Below the pieces are notes generated by a model. It was not told the DNA's origin. It did no database searches and saw nothing but the letters and a program-made list of their open reading frames with translations. The position numbers and the translations under genes were made by a program. Below, piece by piece: positions 17,857 through 28,200 of a stretch of 33,517 nt of DNA (positions are counted from its first letter, which is position 1; each line of letters starts with the position of its first letter). The DNA is from Dunaliella salina (Eukaryota > Chlorophyta > Chlorophyceae > Chlamydomonadales > Dunaliellaceae), in assembly GCA_002284615.2 (NCBI GenBank), contig MU069991.1, positions 88,749-122,265 of the forward strand. Direction: 5' to 3'.

Positions 17857-18438
17857 TCAAACAAAACACACTCCTTTTTGTACTCCATCTTGCCTATTTA
17901 GGGATCTGGACAAAGGAGTCATGAGGAATGTGAGCAGGCTTAGACATCGGGCAAGGATTTTGTAAGATGCCTGATGCTTTGCAATTGCATCTGCACATTC
18001 ACTTCCAGCGATGCCAGCATGGGACTTCACTTTGTACATTCGAATTTTGGTGTGGAAGTCTCTAATGAGCGTTGAAATCATTTTAAGGACGTCTCCTTGG
18101 ATATGCCTCAGATGTCTTTCAGGATAGAGAAGCTGTTTACGTATTTGATTGAAAGAGGTGAGGCTGTCTGATGCAATATCTGCATATTTGGTGATGATAG
18201 CAGCAGCAATTGCTGCTAATTCAGCTCTTGTGATAGTTTTAGTAATCCCGGCACCGTTAGGTTCTACAAAATTCTTGCTGTCAGTGGACGGGCAGTAGAC
18301 GCCTGCTCCAATTTCTTGCTTACCGATATGGATAAGGCAGCTGCCATCTGTGTAAGCCCGTGTCCTCCAGTCAGCAACTTTAAGAGTTAGGAGAGTACTG
18401 GATTGGTTGGGCACCAAGTCTGTACCTTGGATACTCAT
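17857..18438 (-). pseudogene. RNase H domain of the - LINE
   Basis: Type I RNase H with the full catalytic set: D31 (YTDGS), E73 (TRAELAAI), D91 (IASDS) and D150, with H140 in KVKSHAGIAGSECAD. It would remove RNA from the RNA:DNA hybrid made by the reverse transcriptase. The frame is lost near 17955, after which another frame reads a sequence more like the + copy. A TAA at 18445-18447 separates this segment in-frame from the upstream part. The terminal stop is TGA at 17857. Confidence 0.85.
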
Positions 18439-18444
18439 GTGTGA

Positions 18445-19454
18445 TTAACTGGGCTGCTTGGAGACGTGTTGTTTGTCAAATGGGAGGCGTTCCAGTTGAT
18501 TGAAACCTGGCATGTGGGCATGCATGGGATTTAGGACGGGGTGGCTGCTGACACTCTCAAGCTTCCACTCTGTAGCTTCTTTCAAATCTCCTTTCAGGCC
18601 CTGTAGCCAGTCTTTGTTATGGTTATTAAGATGGATTCGAGCTGCAGTGTTCCAAACAGCAAAGATGCGAAGGTCCCAGGTATGCTTAGGTAAAGGTACC
18701 TCTTGGTTAGGGCAGGATTGAGGGGCGCTGTAACTAAGTCTTTCGCGAAGTATGGTTCCAAGTTCGTAACAGAGGTGGGGGTAGGCATTGAAAAGTTTGG
18801 AGTAGGGGTTGGATACCATGTTCTTATTCCAAGCCGGAAGGAACATTAATGTAGCAGTGGCCTCTGTGTTGAGAATGGCAGAGTAAATGGCATGTTGCAA
18901 AGCTTGGGTCATGATTCCCTCGTCATTGGATTGCAGACTGAAAAGCCTCAGAATTTGGATGAGAAGGCATTATGCATGGCACCAAAAAGAGTATCTCGGG
19001 AGTCCGCACTCCAATAATTCTGGTATTGTGGGTTGTGGTCCAGTGGGGAGGCCATTTTTTCTTGGGTTACTAAAGCCCATTTTTGAAGGGCGTGATGAAT
19101 GTGAGTTGGAAGGGCTCGTAAAAAATAGTCTTTGATCTCCTTGCTAGAGTACTTTCTTTCAAGTATGGATTCGAGGGAAAGGAGTCCTTGCAGCTCAGTA
19201 GCAAAGTTGCCTGGAGCTGGTGTTATTTTTTCGTGCATGCCAGCAAGCTTGGCCCCATAAAAAGCCCTGTAAAGGATTTGGAAGCGGTTTGGCGATATCA
19301 TACCAACACATTTGCCTTGCGTATTGTATATGCAAGCCATGTGCGCCGTGTATATTTCTGGGAGAATGAGGGGGGATGGAGTAGGAGGGGAATGGCTGTG
19401 GGATCCTGTGTCTGATGGTGCTGGATGAGGGGGTTGCTGGTCTGTGTACTTCAC
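18445..19454 (-). pseudogene. LINE region between PHD finger and RNase H
   Basis: Two open segments (19454-18948 and 18912-18445) in different frames that join near 18950. The first has ACIYNTQGKCVGM and ALPTHIHHALQKW. The second has SNDEGIM, ATATLMFLPAW and HTWDLRIFAVWNTAA. This region is conserved in the + strand copy, so it was under selection in the active family. Its function is not known; a methyltransferase-related (PCIF1-like) domain is a weak possibility. Confidence 0.65.
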
Positions 19455-19472
19455 GAGGTCAACCTTGCGCAG

Positions 19473-20177
19473 TCAATATTCGCATGAGCCTGTAGGCTTT
19501 ATGTCTGCTTGTGGATTAGTGGGGTTTGTATCAAATGTGATTTTGTTGCGCAATTCTGTGTCCAATTTCTGCTGCCATACATTGGTTTCATTAGGTTTTG
19601 CAAAGCCCTGTCTTTCCAGATTTGAGAGGGTAGAATCTGCTGTGGGTGTTGAGAGGTTAGGCTCGCTCTGTCGTGCTTTCAACTTAAACAAGCACTCTTT
19701 AAATTTAGGCCAAGCCTCCTGTAAATCCTCTGATTCCCAGGAGGGCTTCCAAGCGACCCTCCTGAGTTCTTGTTTAGTCTGCCGCTTTCTTTCAACCTTT
19801 TGGGCATCATTTAGGTTTGCACAGGCAGGACATGCCCATGTGTCGGCTGTTGCAATTTCTTGTCTTTGCTCATCCGAGTAGCATCCAAGCTCCTTCATGC
19901 ATCCCCAATGGTACGTCCGGTGGCACACATCACAAACATACATATCAGGAAATGGATCCTCCAAGGTTCCAGTTTCATAACTTTGGTAGTAATTGCATAT
20001 TTGGCAGCAGGCACACTCAATATCAGTCCGAGCAGCAGGCGAGACATCCTCAGGCACAAGATTAGCTTGTTTGAAAAGTGGCAAGGCCCATATTTCAATT
20101 ATCATAGGTGCGTAATGCATGTGATATTGCACTTGGAGGTGGGCGGGGGAGCTTGATTGTTTTCTTGTCCTCTGCAA
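19473..20177 (-). pseudogene. PHD zinc finger segment of the LINE
   Basis: The C4HC3 signature is complete at about 19821-20006: C58-x2-C61, C82-x2-C85, x4, H90-x2-C93, then W114-x-C116-x2-C119, with extra cysteines at 55, 57 and 99. PHD fingers usually read histone H3 tails, so this one could steer target choice or bind chromatin; that role is inferred. A Lys/Arg/Glu-rich helix follows. It is joined to the upstream spacer by a frameshift in 20095-20177 and to the downstream part by an in-frame TGA at 19473-19475 (probably from TGG). Confidence 0.8.
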
Positions 20178-21432
20178 AACTTCTCCAATTATCTATGTGA
20201 GTAATATCTAAATCATGATAGAAGATAGAACTGATAGCATGGCTAGCAGTAGTCTTTTTAGCAAGTTTCTCAGCTGTATGTTTCCTATAGTTCCAGACTT
20301 TTGGGCCTTGGAAAAGGGAGCTTAGAGTGTGGATGGCTGGGGAAATGATCTCACTGTCTGTGTGGAGCAATTGTTGCCTCTTCTTTCTGGGTCTGTTTGT
20401 TTGAGTATCTAGGCTATGCGGAGTAAGAGTTTGTGTCTGAGGGTTGAAACAATCATCTGTCTGATGTTGTCGGTTAGTGCTTGGGGGGTTGGGCTGTGTA
20501 GGGATACAGTGAGCAGTGCTCAGACAAGCATGTGAACTACTATCATTTGGGCTAGCCTGGCTGAATTGGGACATGGAAGAGGAGGTATTTCTCAATGCTG
20601 AGCGTGTGCGTTTGCTGGGTGGCCCTCTTGCAGTAGTATCTTGTACGGCAGGAGCCAGAGTATCCAGGCTTGCAGTGAGTCTGTCTGCAGAGGGGTGGAG
20701 TGCTTGTGTGGGAGTGATGTTGAGTGCAGCATTGGAGCGAGTTTTTTTGCAGAGTGGCTCTTCCAGTGATTGTATATCCATTACATTTGAAAGTTGTTGT
20801 GTTCCAGGACAATTTATGGGTGTAGGATGGTCGAGGGCACGTCTGAGGCGGCGTCCGGTGTGTTCATGGGTGTAGAAAGATGTGGAACGAGGCTGTGGCG
20901 GTGGCACTGCTTGAGTGGGGGGGGTGAAGCTAGGTTGGGGGTTTGCTCGTTAGGAAATCTGGGTGTGGGGAGGCTGTTCCCCACCCATGCTGGTGTTGGT
21001 AAGGCCGCTCACATGGGTGTTGTTAATACGACGGTGAGCTGGGAGGGTATTTGCTTCAGTATTCCTGTAGGCAATGATCTTTTGGATTAAGGGTGTGTTC
21101 AGTTCTTCTTGTGGAGCAAGGTTGACAAGAGCTGCCAGCCTGTTAAGCGCAATTTTACATTTGTTGTTCACCTTGGGGTGTTTAGCCTGAAGTTGAGAAA
21201 CTGAGATGACGTGGGTTTTGCGGCGAGATGTAAGCTCATGTAGAACGCTGATTCCCATATTCAGCAGAGGTTGCATAATGCAGGTGACAAGAGTAGGGAG
21301 GTTGTGAGGAGGTGGTTTGTGCAAGGTGAGGGCTTCACAAATGTGCTCTAATTCCTCCTTGAACACACTAGTGCCATTTTTCATGAGATGGAGCTTGCTG
21401 GAATGTACGCTTGTCAGCTGACGGGCGCGCAT
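20178..21432 (-). pseudogene. LINE spacer between RT and PHD finger
   Basis: One frame interrupted by a TAA at 20950-20952. The first part is a helical thumb/connector-like segment (EELEHICEALTLHKPPPHNL, then ALNRLAALVNLAPQEEL). The second part is low-complexity, rich in Pro, Ser, Thr, Gln and Arg with short KKTRS/SKRTRS basic clusters that could act as nuclear localisation signals. No domain is recognised. The frame changes at about 21455-21465 relative to RT. Confidence 0.6.
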
Positions 21433-21452
21433 GTTATAGTTGAGCTGATGTT

Positions 21453-23322
21453 TTATGTGCAGATCTGTTCTTCTCGTTTGGTGAGGTAGGTTTCTGACAA
21501 GGTATTGAGGTCTTCTATCTGCTTAGTTAGGAGGTTGAGGCTAACTGTGTGGTGTCTTACTGAGGGGTCCTCAAGGAGGGAAGAGAGAGGAAAAGCCTGG
21601 CGTCTATGGTATTCTACACAGATTGAAGTGCGTCCTAGTCCAAAATTATCTGAGTCTTCACGGACCATTGCTGCAGCTGTGCTTTTCCAGAGTTTGTGTT
21701 TGTGTTTGACCATTCTGTCTATCATGGTGTCCCAGATAATACGGTCAGTAGGGGTGCAGGGAGTTACTGCAAAAGAGTATGCAAGGCTAGGGATTATGGC
21801 TGTGCAGACTATGTTTAGTACTTGGCGTGGGGATGCATAGGATGCGTCAAGATTATCTAGCTTGTTTTTGAGGTTAAAAGTCATACGCTGAATCTGGTGC
21901 TTCCAGTTAAGGTCCATTGTCATTTGAACTCCTAGATAGAGGAAGGGCTCACTTGATGCAAGGAACTGGGCCTTCTGTCCTTGGATATCTATTTTCCCCT
22001 GAAGCCTTTGATGGAGAGCTTGAGATGGAGTCACTCCATTGTGATCTTTTCTAGGATGGCTGTGTAGAATGCCGGTAGCCTTAGTCTTGCTGCTGGAAAT
22101 TATTAGTGCAGCCCAGTCAGAGTAGAGAGTGAGTTTTCTGGCTTGTGCTTTCAGGTCTTGTATTGTGCTAGTTGGACAGAGGAGGTCATCAGCAAAGGCA
22201 GCGCTGCTAAGGTTATTTGCAAGGTGGTTGTCGGTGGTGTTTTGGTCTGGGACACATCCACTGGCATGTTTATAGCCGCGCCCTCCAACATGCAGCCAAC
22301 GCAGAAGGGGCTCCATGTAGAGGAGAAAGAGAAAGGGTGAGAGTGTATCACCTTGAATTGTACCTCTGTCAACATGAATTTGCTTAGTGCTAACCCCTGA
22401 AGGCAGTCTNGATATCTATTTTCCCCTGAAGCCTTTGATGGAGAGCTTGAGATGGAGTCACTCCATTGTGATCTTTTCTAGGATGGCTGTGTAGAATGCC
22501 GGTAGCCTTAGTCTTGCTGCTGGAAATTATTAGTGCAGCCCAGTCAGAGTAGAGAGTGAGTTTTCTGGCTTGTGCTTTCAGGTCTTGTATTGTGCTAGTT
22601 GGACAGAGGAGGTCATCAGCAAAGGCAGCGCTGCTAAGGTTATTTGCAAGGTGGTTGTCGGTGGTGTTTTGGTCTGGGACACATCCACTGGCATGTTTAT
22701 AGCCGCGCCCTCCAACATGCAGCCAACGCAGAAGGGGCTCCATGTAGAGGAGAAAGAGAAAGGGTGAGAGTGTATCACCTTGAATTGTACCTCTGTCAAC
22801 ATGAATTTGCTTAGTGCTAACCCCTGAAGGCAGTCTGACTTGAGTAGTGGCATTTTCATATAAATTTTTGACGGTGTCTATGGCATCAGTGGGGAAGCCC
22901 AAATCGTACATTATCCAGAGCATCCTGTCATGGTCAGTCGTGTTGAAGGCTGAGGTGAAATCTACAATAAGGGCATAGAAATCTTTTCCAAAAACTTTTG
23001 CATCTTCAAGTCCCATGATAACGTTTTGGAGTCGGTGGATGGTGTCTTTTTGATTCCGGAAACCAGCTTGTGTGGAGCTCAGGAGGGAGTGTGCTTCTGC
23101 ATACTCATAGAGAGTATTAGTGACAATGCGCGCCCAGAGTTTGTAGAGCGTGTTGGCTAGTCCAATGGGCCTGTAGGAGGATATATCTGTTTCCTCCCCT
23201 TTGTTTTTGTCAATGAGGATAGTCTCACGTGAAAGTGCACTGATTTTCCAAGACACTGGGGTGAGGCGCGTAGCCCACATGATGATAAAGAGCTCATGTA
23301 TGCTTTCTTGGATTTCGGGGGG
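21453..23322 (-). pseudogene. Reverse transcriptase core of the LINE
   Basis: Motifs in order: SSYRPIGLANTLYKLWARIV, QAGFRNQKDT, FYALIVDFTSAFNTTDHDRM with catalytic D107, RGTIQGDTLSPFLFLLYMEP, AAFADDLLCP with catalytic D222-D223 (22612-22623), and FLYLGVQMTMDLNWKHQI. Numbering is from the Met at 23280. This enzyme copies the element's RNA at the nicked target. The frame is broken only by the duplicated 426 bp plus N at 21984-22836; removing one copy restores a continuous frame. Confidence 0.9.
21984..22836. other. Exact 426-bp duplication across one N (probable assembly artefact)
   Basis: 21984-22409 and 22411-22836 appear identical and are separated only by N at 22410. The offset of 427 breaks the RT frame (427 leaves remainder 1 on division by 3) and collapsing the copies restores it. 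This is the signature of two overlapping contig ends joined without merging. Confidence 0.9.
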
Positions 23323-23765
23323 AGCATTCTAAGGATCCCATTCACTATGCCATCTGGACCTGGTGATTTGTTATTACTAAGGGTTTTGATGCATTTGTTA
23401 AAGGCACTTGTATCCATGANTTTGGAGTGGAGCCATTCTCTTTGATCCTTCCCTTCCGATTCATCTTGTGTAATCCTTGACTGTAAAATAAATGGGTCTG
23501 GCACATGGCCAGAATGATTAGACTGCTCCCAGGGATAATNACGTGGGGCTTCGTGTGGAAGGTATTTGCCATGTTTGATATTTACTGCCCTCATAGCCTG
23601 TGTGTAATAGTTTTCAACAATCTGTGCCTGCTTGGTTGGTTCAGTCTCAATATTACCTGTCTCTGGGTCTTGGAGTGCTTGGAGACCTGTTCTCGGTTGT
23701 GCACTCTTGTCTTTAAAAATTTCCTTGTGTGCTTGTTTGGGGTTTGTATTGATGGTTTTTTGCAT
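23323..23765 (-). pseudogene. N-terminal part of the LINE reverse transcriptase
   Basis: Contains the RT motif-0/1 sequence SNNKSPGPDGIVNGILRMLP just before the frame breaks at a run of six G (23317-23322 on +). One extra base in that run would restore the frame into HELF and the downstream core. Undetermined bases at 23420 and 23540 fall inside this segment. Upstream is a charged connector. Confidence 0.8.
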
Positions 23766-24401
23766 CTTTTTACGAGCAATGTTTTAGTTCTCTTTTTTAC
23801 GAGTTTCATCTATGTAAGTAATGGCCTGTTTAGCACTCTCAGAGAGCTCTTACAGTTGTGGAAGAGGAGGGATATCAAGTTGAAGATTGTTAAGCTTGGA
23901 GATGGCTTTGTTAAGGTTCGCATTTCCCCTATTTTGCTTCAAAATGGTTGAGGTGCAGTCAGTTGTGTTGATGGCAAGGGAGATCAGCTGAGACTGGATG
24001 TTTCTGATCAAGGAAAGCTTTCTTTTCAGGTTGCGCCGTTTATTGCTTGTAGTCCTCGGGTTGTAGTGCTTGTGGTCTGAGGAGATGGTTTTCGTGTTGC
24101 ACACTTTCAATGCTACTTGGTAGGCAGAGTGAATGAGGCAAGAGATGCCTTCTGCCAGTGTTTCAACTGTATCAGAGGCCGGTTCATTGCAAAGTGCCTC
24201 AAGTTTTTTGGTTTGTTTGGCAGGTATATTCTTTAGATCATCTAAAAATGTAATGGCTTCTGTACAGGCTGGGTCAAGGATTTGCAGCAATTTTTCAAGG
24301 TTTTGGGGGACCCCATGCGCTGGGTCTTGCAAGGAGTGTGTGAATGCTGTGCTGTCAGAGTCACTGATAGAACGAACAAGGACTTTTTGTGGGCTTTGCA
24401 T
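23766..24401 (-). pseudogene. LINE connector between endonuclease and RT
   Basis: Helical, charged segment in the same frame as both neighbours, cut by TAA codons at 23850-23852 and 23784-23786. Such connectors link EN and RT in LINE ORF2 proteins. No named domain. Confidence 0.65.
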
Positions 24402-24773
24402 GGGGAGTTGTGGTTCTTTTAGGAAGGGAATATGAATCTGAAGGATGTCAAGAGGTATGTTTGCTATGAGTGGGACATGATCGCTAAGGGAGCCCAGTTC
24501 ATGGGTGGTACAGGGGGAGCATTTACTCGCAAGTTCAGAGGGTAGAATGACATCATCGATGCGGCCAAAAGTGTAGATTGTACTGTTATTGACGTCTTTG
24601 CCAGTAGCTTAATAGTGGGTCCAGGGTCTGCAAGATTCCTCCTTGCAGGGGCATAGATTATTAGAGAGGAGAAATTCCCGGTACATTCTATCAGCCTGGT
24701 AGGTCGTGTTGCTGGAGCGGTCATCAGCTCTGACTGTAGCATTCATGTCACCAAGTATCAAGGGGATGCAGCT
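24402..24773 (-). pseudogene. APE-type endonuclease, C-terminal part
   Basis: Has the LILGDMNA motif (about 24745-24760), an RIDDVI segment, and the SLSDHVPL motif with the catalytic SDH at 24477-24485, in the order seen in apurinic-endonuclease-like LINE nucleases. The N-terminal catalytic motifs are missing, so the copy is 5'-truncated. An in-frame TAA lies at 24609-24611. It would nick the target DNA. Confidence 0.8.
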
Positions 24774-24800
24774 GCTATTCCATTCCATTCCATTCCATTC
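24774..24800. repeat. (ATTCC)n microsatellite at the LINE 5' end
   Basis: About five copies of ATTCC (GGAAT on the LINE strand) exactly at the truncated 5' end of the element. Between here and 24991 is the presumed 3' UTR of the second gene. Confidence 0.85.
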
Positions 24801-24991
24801 CAAATAAACATGTAAAAGCATAAACATAAATTAGCAACAGATGAAATCTATGGAGGCAATAGAAACATTCCTACATTGGTTTTTGAAATAAAAAAGCAAT
24901 GCAATTGCAACCTGCCACGCACTGATGCTACGACTGTCACTGTCAGTGTTATGAAAACTCGACAAAAGAAACCAAGGATAAGCAACTGCTA

Positions 24992-25207
24992 CTAACTGTC
25001 GCTGCTACTGTCACTATCACTGTCACGCGACCTCTTGTGCTTTTTCCCATGCCTGGCTCGCTTGCTGCTTTTTCCGCTCTTGTCCTTGCTGTGCTTTTTC
25101 CGTTTTTTCTTGGACGACTTTTTGGTGTCACTTGGCAGCTCTTCCACAGGTGGCAGTGCACTCAAGTCAAAGCCAGCACTCCTCAAAATGGCCTCTGCTT
25201 CTTGTAG
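24992..25207 (-). CDS. Last exon, CIR-like gene
   Basis: Acceptor CCTTGTTTGCAG, phase 0, 71 codons and a TAG TAG double stop (24992-24994 is the first). Encodes LQEAEAILRSAGFDLSALPP, then Lys-rich KKSSKKKRKKHSKDKSGKSS and an Arg-Asp/Ser-Asp tail. Confidence 0.85.
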   Translation of the reverse strand, partial: LQEAEAILRSAGFDLSALPPVEELPSDTKKSSKKKRKKHSKDKSGKSSKRARHGKKHKRSRDSDSDSSSDS

Positions 25208-28200
25208 CTGCAAACAAGGAGTTGGCAGCAACCTTTTAACCCAAAGTTGAGAGAGCAAGTATGCCGTCATTGTTTGCCAACCTTCATCTGACTCGTGCAT
25301 GATTGAAATCGGTGCCCTCCTCTCCCTAAGGAAGGGCAGCTCACCAAGATAAGGCAGAAATGAGGTTTACAAAACTCAAGCTGGTCAAGTCAAACTCGAG
25401 GCGAAGTGAAGGTGTTCTGATGTCCTAGCTTATCAGACTTGTGGTCTGGTAGATTACTGTGAAGCAAGGATGGTTCCGAAGTCTTGCATGGACACACTTT
25501 ATGCAAACCTGCAAGGCAAGACATCCTCTCACCTTGCGTTCCTGCTCCTGCTGCTTTTGGATCTTCTTCAAGCGCTTAATGATCGCAGAGCGCTCGGCGT
25601 CGCTCATGCTCGCTAGAGTCGCAGGGTCTGGCAACTCAACTCCCCCCCTGCAGGTGAAACACAGCAAGAGTATAATTTGAACTCAACTTGGCAGCCTAGC
25701 ACCCTGAAAACTTGTCCTGTCCTGTAGGCCACTTCCACAAAAGAGGGAGACTGGAAAAAGTGAGCTTGTACATGCAGTCCTCAACCGGCAGGCTTCGTGG
25801 ATGCTGTCAGGTAGTGGCAAGATTTGCCCAGGCAGTCAGCAAGTGGCAGGCTTCATGCAAACAGTTGGCAAGCAGCAACATCTATGCATGCTGTCAGCAA
25901 TTGGCAAGATTTATGCATGCTGTCAGCAAGGCTTTGCACAGGCAGTCAGCAAGTAGCAACATTCCTGCATGCTGTCAGCGAGTGGCAACCTCTATGCAGG
26001 ATGTCGGCGACTGGCAAGCTTTATGCAGGCAGTCAGCAGGTGGCAACATTTATGCATGCTGTCAGCAAATGGCAAGATTTATGCAGGCGGTCAGCAAGTT
26101 ACAAGGTTTATACAGGCAGCCAGCAAGTAGCAAGATTCATGCAGGCACTCGGCAACAACAAGATTCATGCAGGCAATCAGCGAGTGGCAAGATTAATGCA
26201 GGCAGTCAGCAAGTGGCAGGCTTTATGTATGCTTCTAGCAAGTGGCAACATTTGTCAGCAAAAACAAGATTTACACAGGCAACCAGCAAATGGCAACCTC
26301 TATGCAGGCAGTCGGCAAGTGGCAACCTCCATGCAGGCAGTGTGGCAGGTGGCAAGCTTTATGCAGGCAGTGGGTAAGTGGCAAGCTTCATGCAGGCAGT
26401 CAGCAAGTCAACATTTATGCAAGCAGTCAGCACATGGCAACTTCTGTGCAGGCAGTCAGCAAATGGCAAGCTTTATGCAGGCAGTGGGCAAGTGGCAAGC
26501 TTAATGCAGGCAGTCAGCAAGTCAACATTTATGCAAGCTGTCAGCACATGGCAACTTCTGTGCAGGCAGTCGGCAGTGGCAAGCTTTATGCAGGCAGTCA
26601 GCAAGTGGCAAGCTGTATGCAAGCAATCGCACAAGGCGTATCAGCTTCATGCATGGGATCAGTAAGTAACAAGATTTATGCAGGTAGTCAGCAATCAGCA
26701 AGCTCTGTGCAGGTCTTTGCCGGCAAGCGGCAAAATTTATGCAGGCAGTCAGCAAGCGGTCAGCAAGTGGCCAAACATGACTGTGTTTTTGTCTGCCCCT
26801 TCTAAGACAGTCAGCAAGTGGCAAGCAATTGCAGGAGAGAGGAAGAACAAACAACAAGAGAAAAGTTCACAAACATGTCTGCATTTTGTCAGCTTTTTAG
26901 ACAGTCAGCAAGTGGCAAGCAATTGCGGGAGAGAGGAAGAACAAACAACAAGAGACAAGATAACATGAACCTTTGAACCTGCAACCTATACAAAGCTACA
27001 CCTACAAGCATCCTTGATTGCCCAAGCTTTGTGCTTTGCGCAAAGTATTACTTGACCAGCAAAGATCATGACCTTGATTTTTGGCCTGAACATATAAAGA
27101 AGTTGTCCGAATACGGCCGGCAAAAATGTTATAAGTTACCCAGGAGGCTGCAAGAAGCATAACTTTTGGAACACACGTGTCCGCCCTATTAAAAACTATA
27201 TATTCAGAATCCTGGGATCAAGGGCTATCGATTGGTATATGAGTCCGATCCGAGGTGGGGGGGGTGGGGTGGGTGGTGAGGGGGGGCACAGGTTTTTGGG
27301 ACACCCCCTCTAGAATTTTTCTGGGCCACTCCCACAGAATTCTAGAGACACCACTGGATTCCTGAGCTTGAGAACTGTCTATTGACACCCTCTTTGGGTA
27401 AATCGAGTAAAAGGGGGGTCTGTGTGCATGGCTGGGAGTTAGTGCCATACGCGCAAGGGAGTGGGCGGCAGAGGGTGTAGAGGCGGCAAACCAGTTCAAA
27501 CTTCCAGGATAGCGACAATGTATGATGTGATTATGCATGGTGAAGTCAGGCCGGCAGTTAGTGGACTTGCAAGCCAGTTGTGGGTGCCTGGAAGGGCAGG
27601 TATGCATGGGCGTCCGCTGCTCAGTTTTTGTCCCATAACTCTGCCGCAACTCACTTTTCCAGTATGGTGAGTATGCAGATGGATAGCTATTTCAAAAAGC
27701 AGATTGATACCCTTTTTGTCCGCGTAGGGTTACTGCATGGGGGGTTTTGGGGTGAATGGGTGGGTCAGGGGGGTCCCACCCAGTTTTTGGACGTGTGTTC
27801 CACAATTTTTTTTTTTTAGCCTCCTGAGTTACCCCAATTTTTTTGTGTACCTTTCTTGTCTGGAACTCTCGTCTGCAAACTACGTTCATGACACACCTTG
27901 CCAAGATAAAGGGACACAGGCTGCATCTTATTTGTACTCCTACAGATACAAAAGCAATCAACTGCAGCAACGTTGGATACCATTACAAGCTCCATTGAAA
28001 AAGCTATGGAACCTGAAGTTGCGCCAAGTCCCTTCTCCTTCAACCTTTCGATGTTATGAATCAGAAAGTCCCCCAACTAGACCACAGAGCTTCGTCCGAA
28101 TCATAGTCGTATTCCCATTCCACCCAACCTGTTTTGTCCAAAGACTTGGTCCAGGGACTGCACCTCTGCTCTTTTGCTCAATAGCGCTGGCGGAATGAGC

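Larger units (their letters stand above)
17857..24773 (-). mobile_element. Non-LTR retrotransposon (LINE): EN-RT-PHD-RNase H
   Basis: Reading right to left: the end of an APE-type endonuclease, a linker, reverse transcriptase, a Pro/Ser-rich spacer, a PHD finger, a conserved unnamed block, and RNase H. It is 5'-truncated inside the endonuclease, where it meets a GGAAT microsatellite. In-frame stops lie at 24609, 23850, 23784, 20950, 18445 (all TAA) and 19473 (TGA). Frameshifts lie near 23317-23322 (a G6 run), 21455-21465, 20095-20177, 18948-18960 and about 17955. The catalytic residues of RT and RNase H are intact, so decay is fairly recent. It lies in the same orientation as, and 0.2 kb downstream of, the second host gene. 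Confidence 0.9.

Noticed and set aside
17857..24773. Five of the six in-frame stops in the LINE are TAA, which suggested TAA (or TAA and TAG) might encode Gln as in some ulvophyte algae.
   Set aside because: The CIR-like gene ends in TAG TAG in a clean context, one LINE stop is TGA, and several frameshifts show the element is decaying. CAA-to-TAA transitions explain the bias.
25800..26775. CRISPR-like array because of many about 29-bp repeats.
   Set aside because: Repeats abut with no unique spacers, and the genome is eukaryotic.
25712..26805. Overlapping open frames of about 190-226 codons.
   Set aside because: Product of the 29-bp minisatellite, with no distinct start context or conserved domain.
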